Shown: one piece after another, positions 6,300-7,736 of the stretch
How positions within the stretch are numbered: position 1 is the first letter of the stretch
Layout: each line of letters begins with the position of its first letter
NCBI GenBank assembly: GCA_002383285.1
Contig: DFXU01000093.1
Location: 1-7,736, forward strand
Reading direction: 5' to 3'
Length of the DNA: 7,736 nt
From: Caryophanales bacterium UBA4100
GTDB lineage: Bacteria; Bacillota; Bacilli; Paenibacillales; UBA4045
Made by a program: the position numbers and the translations under genes
Notes under the pieces: generated by a model
The model's database searches: none
Seen by the model: only the letters and a program-made list of their open reading frames with translations
What the model was told of the DNA's origin: nothing

Positions 6300-6809
6300 G
6301 TGAAACCATTGAATTCATATCAACCTGTTCGTATTAGTCAGAATGTACCTTCTCAATACTACGGTCAAGGTGGTAGTGATATTCCTGGCGTAGGGCAAGG
6401 GCAAGTCACACCATACTATCCCGAGATGCAAAACCCATACCTTCCGGCCACCACTCCACCAGCAAGCAGCAACCCTTTCTCGAACTTCAGCTTCAAAGAT
6501 ATCAAGGGCTTCGTTGACCGCATGGGTGGAGTCGAAGGGATGATGAGTACATTAACCAAGGTGCAGAAAACAATGCAAACCTTCCAGCAGATGGCACCAA
6601 TGCTGAAGCTGTTAATTCCTAAGCTCGGTGGTGCTAAGTCTGCGAGTCTCGACGATGACGATTACTATTATCGCCGAAGAAGGAGGAGAAGACGAGTAAA
6701 GTCGAGATCGGGGAGAAGAAGGAAACCCTCATCATCACGCTACTCATCCTATTCTAAAGGTAGCATTCGACGTCCACGCACCAAGAGGTATAAGCGCAAA
6801 TCCTTCTAG
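6300..6809 (+). CDS. Small YppG/YqfQ-like protein with Arg/Ser-rich basic tail, possible spore surface protein
   Basis: A 169-residue low-complexity protein. Residues 1-60 are rich in Pro, Gln, Tyr and Gly (NPYLPATTPPASSNPF). Residues 64-112 form the only fold-like part, an amphipathic helical stretch (FKDIKGFVDRMGGVEGMMST, then KVQKTMQTFQQMAPMLKLLI) that recalls the C-termini of Bacillus YppG and YqfQ/VrrA proteins. The tail runs DDDD (118-121), YYY (122-124), eight Arg (125-132), then a Ser/Arg/Lys/Tyr-rich end. There is no signal peptide or membrane segment. The Arg run uses CGC, CGA, AGA and AGG codons, so it is not a simple DNA repeat. Start uncertain: AAAAGGA (6291-6297) is only 2 nt from GTG 6300 and 11 nt from TTG 6309. 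The function is unknown; coat or exosporium is a guess. Confidence 0.75.
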   Translation: MKPLNSYQPVRISQNVPSQYYGQGGSDIPGVGQGQVTPYYPEMQNPYLPATTPPASSNPFSNFSFKDIKGFVDRMGGVEGMMSTLTKVQKTMQTFQQMAPMLKLLIPKLGGAKSASLDDDDYYYRRRRRRRRVKSRSGRRRKPSSSRYSSYSKGSIRRPRTKRYKRKSF

Positions 6810-6855
6810 CTTCTAAGCAGGACACGAGACGAAGCTTACACTGCCCGTCATTATC

Positions 6856-6906
6856 AGCTACGATGCACCTCACCTTATCTCAGTATATTGGGGTGTCATC
6901 GAAGCT
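6856..6906. repeat. Long imperfect inverted repeat (hairpin)
   Basis: AGCTACGATGCACCTC (6856-6871) is nearly the reverse complement of GGGGTGTCATCGAAGCT (6890-6906): about 14 pairs with one bulge and two mismatches or wobbles, around an 18-nt loop. It lies 46 nt past the stop of the basic-tail gene. It could end that transcript, but the following TATTTTA is not a proper T-tract. There is nothing coding here that I can support. Confidence 0.5.
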
Positions 6907-7000
6907 GCAAGAATATTTTACCTACTACCGCTTATTATTGATACCGCAGTTTTGGTTTCCTCTATCTCTATATACGCTTCCTTATACGCGATAGCCACAA

Positions 7001-7025
7001 TGTATCGACACATATGACCGATACA
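7001..7025. repeat. Operator-like inverted repeat TGTATCG-N11-CGATACA
   Basis: A perfect 7-bp inverted repeat, arms 7001-7007 and 7019-7025, with CATATG (7011-7016) near its centre. The arm-to-arm distance of 18 bp, close to two helical turns, is typical for dimeric regulators. It lies about 77 bp upstream of mqnB, outside any gene. Confidence 0.45.
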
Positions 7026-7061
7026 CTGAGGCAAGTAGTTAAATTCATATGGTCGATGTAT
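7011..7061 (+). repeat. Imperfect direct repeat before mqnB
   Basis: CATATGACCGATACA (7011-7025) recurs 36 bp downstream as CATATGGTCGATGTA (7047-7061), 11 of 15 identical with all four differences being transitions (A/G or C/T). The first copy shares the right arm of the inverted repeat; the second overlaps a possible -10 box. Confidence 0.45.
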
Positions 7062-7064
7062 AAT
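7059..7064 (+). promoter_or_regulatory. Candidate -10 box of mqnB
   Basis: A perfect TATAAT, 38 nt before the mqnB start. The hexamer 17 bp upstream (TAGTTA, 7036-7041) is poor, so the promoter may need an activator or may lie elsewhere. Confidence 0.4.
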
Positions 7065-7101
7065 TGATCTATATAAACTATTCGTACAAGGAGATTATGA
7101 T

Positions 7102-7736
7102 ATGCGTGTACTTGTGATGACTGCTGTTGCCGCTGAGAGTGACGCTGTATTGCGCGGCCTTCGAGGCGACAGCAGATTCGACGTCTTGCTCGCAGGCGTC
7201 GGTCCGATTGCGGCCGCAGCTCATACAGCCGCGATATTAGCAACCACCAAGTATGACCTGGTGGTCAGCATGGGAATCGCAGGCGGCTTTATTGGACAAG
7301 CTGCGATCGGTACTATCGTGGTGGCAACGGAATGTGTTGCCGCCGAGCTTGGTGCAGAGACACCGGATGGCTTTCTTAGCCTAGAGGAGCTTGGCTTCGG
7401 CTTCTCGCGTATCGGTGTCGATGCAGCTTTGGCTGAGCAGGTAACGGAAGCGTTCCGATCAGCCGGGCTTGCCGTGAGTATGGGACCTATACTCACCGTA
7501 TCTACAGCAACAGGTACAGCGTCTACAGCTCTAGCACTCGCTGAACGAGTACCAGGGGCAGTTGCTGAGGCCATGGAGGGATTTGGTATCGCGAATGCTG
7601 CACATAATCACGGCATACCCGTTCTCGAGATCAGAACAATTTCCAATTCCATTGGTCCAAGAGACCGTGAGGCATGGCGAATTAAAGATGCTCTAGACGC
7701 ACTAGAAACTGCAAGCTCTACACTTTCAAGCTCTAC
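7102..7736 (+). CDS. mqnB: Futalosine hydrolase MqnB (3' end cut by window)
   Basis: An open frame of 211 codons running off the window edge; the family is about 220-230 residues, so little is missing. MqnB splits futalosine into hypoxanthine and dehypoxanthine futalosine in the futalosine route to menaquinone, and belongs to the nucleoside phosphorylase/MTA-SAH nucleosidase superfamily. Seen: N-terminal MRVLVMTAVAAESDAVLRGL, the loop LAGVGPIAAA (30-39), VVSMGIAGGF (54-63), the nucleoside-binding EAMEGFGIA (156-164, Glu159), and EIRTISNSIGPRDREAW (176-192), where MqnB carries SN..G.RD..W. Start ATG at 7102 has AAGGAG (7088-7093) at 8-nt spacing. A leading frame on the opposite strand is a shadow. 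MTA/SAH nucleosidase is a less likely alternative given the RD..W motif. The other mqn genes are not in view. Confidence 0.88.
   Translation, partial: MRVLVMTAVAAESDAVLRGLRGDSRFDVLLAGVGPIAAAAHTAAILATTKYDLVVSMGIAGGFIGQAAIGTIVVATECVAAELGAETPDGFLSLEELGFGFSRIGVDAALAEQVTEAFRSAGLAVSMGPILTVSTATGTASTALALAERVPGAVAEAMEGFGIANAAHNHGIPVLEIRTISNSIGPRDREAWRIKDALDALETASSTLSSS

Noticed and set aside
6808..6836. AGCTTC...GAAGCT inverted repeat at the stop of the basic-tail gene as a terminator
   Set aside because: Only 6 bp with a 17-nt loop and no T-tract.
6968..7243. Minus-strand open frame of 91 codons over the mqnB start
   Set aside because: Antisense to mqnB and its upstream repeats, with a random-looking Arg-rich translation. 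The plus-strand frame has clear family motifs and a good ribosome binding site.
7221..7574. Minus-strand open frame of 117 codons inside mqnB
   Set aside because: Ala/Ser/Thr-rich translation typical of an antisense shadow of a real gene.
1..7736. CRISPR arrays, insertion sequences, riboswitches, rRNA
   Set aside because: No regularly spaced repeats, transposase motifs, or recognisable riboswitch or rRNA sequence were seen on either strand.

Overview
The window looks like chromosomal DNA from a spore-forming Bacillales bacterium, most like Paenibacillus. The reasons are a close YerC match, a dgkB-rlmD(rlmCD) pair like the yerQ-yefA neighbourhood of Bacillus subtilis, strong AAGGAGG-type ribosome binding sites, frequent GTG/TTG starts, and an MqnB-type futalosine hydrolase. 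This is inferred from remembered families; no search was run.

Left part (1-2322): a small accessory module. An NTF2/SnoaL-like protein and a short-chain dehydrogenase/reductase (SDR) lie in one minus-strand operon. They face a LysR-type regulator gene on the plus strand. The roughly 150-bp divergent spacer has ATTGT/ACAAT half-sites typical of a LysR control region, so the regulator probably controls the SDR operon. The ligand and substrate are unknown.

Junction (2323-2563): no gene. It holds the remains of a minus-strand tRNA-Ala(GGC) whose 3' half is lost, which hints at an old rearrangement or integration boundary between the accessory module and the core genes. Nothing recognisable was seen in 2323-2448.

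Middle (2564-5691): a tight minus-strand operon, in transcription order a CbiX/SirB sirohydrochlorin chelatase-like protein, the lipid kinase DgkB, and the 23S rRNA m5U methyltransferase RlmD/RlmCD. Gaps are 1 nt and 28 nt. A TATAAT box precedes the first gene.

Upstream of the operon (5819-6109) is yerC, a TrpR-like DNA-binding protein with a good sigma-A promoter. Divergent from it (6300-6809) is a small protein with a Pro/Gln/Tyr-rich N-terminus, a YppG/YqfQ-like helical core and a striking acidic-tyrosine-arginine tail. It may be a spore surface protein.

Right end (6810-7736): a 292-bp spacer with a long imperfect hairpin, a 7-bp inverted repeat and a related half-site over a possible -10 box. 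It is followed by mqnB (futalosine hydrolase, menaquinone biosynthesis), cut by the window edge.

Most of the window is ordinary housekeeping DNA. I do not see a clear undescribed multi-gene system. The best leads are the decayed tRNA boundary, the Arg/Ser-rich tail protein and the operator-like repeats before mqnB.
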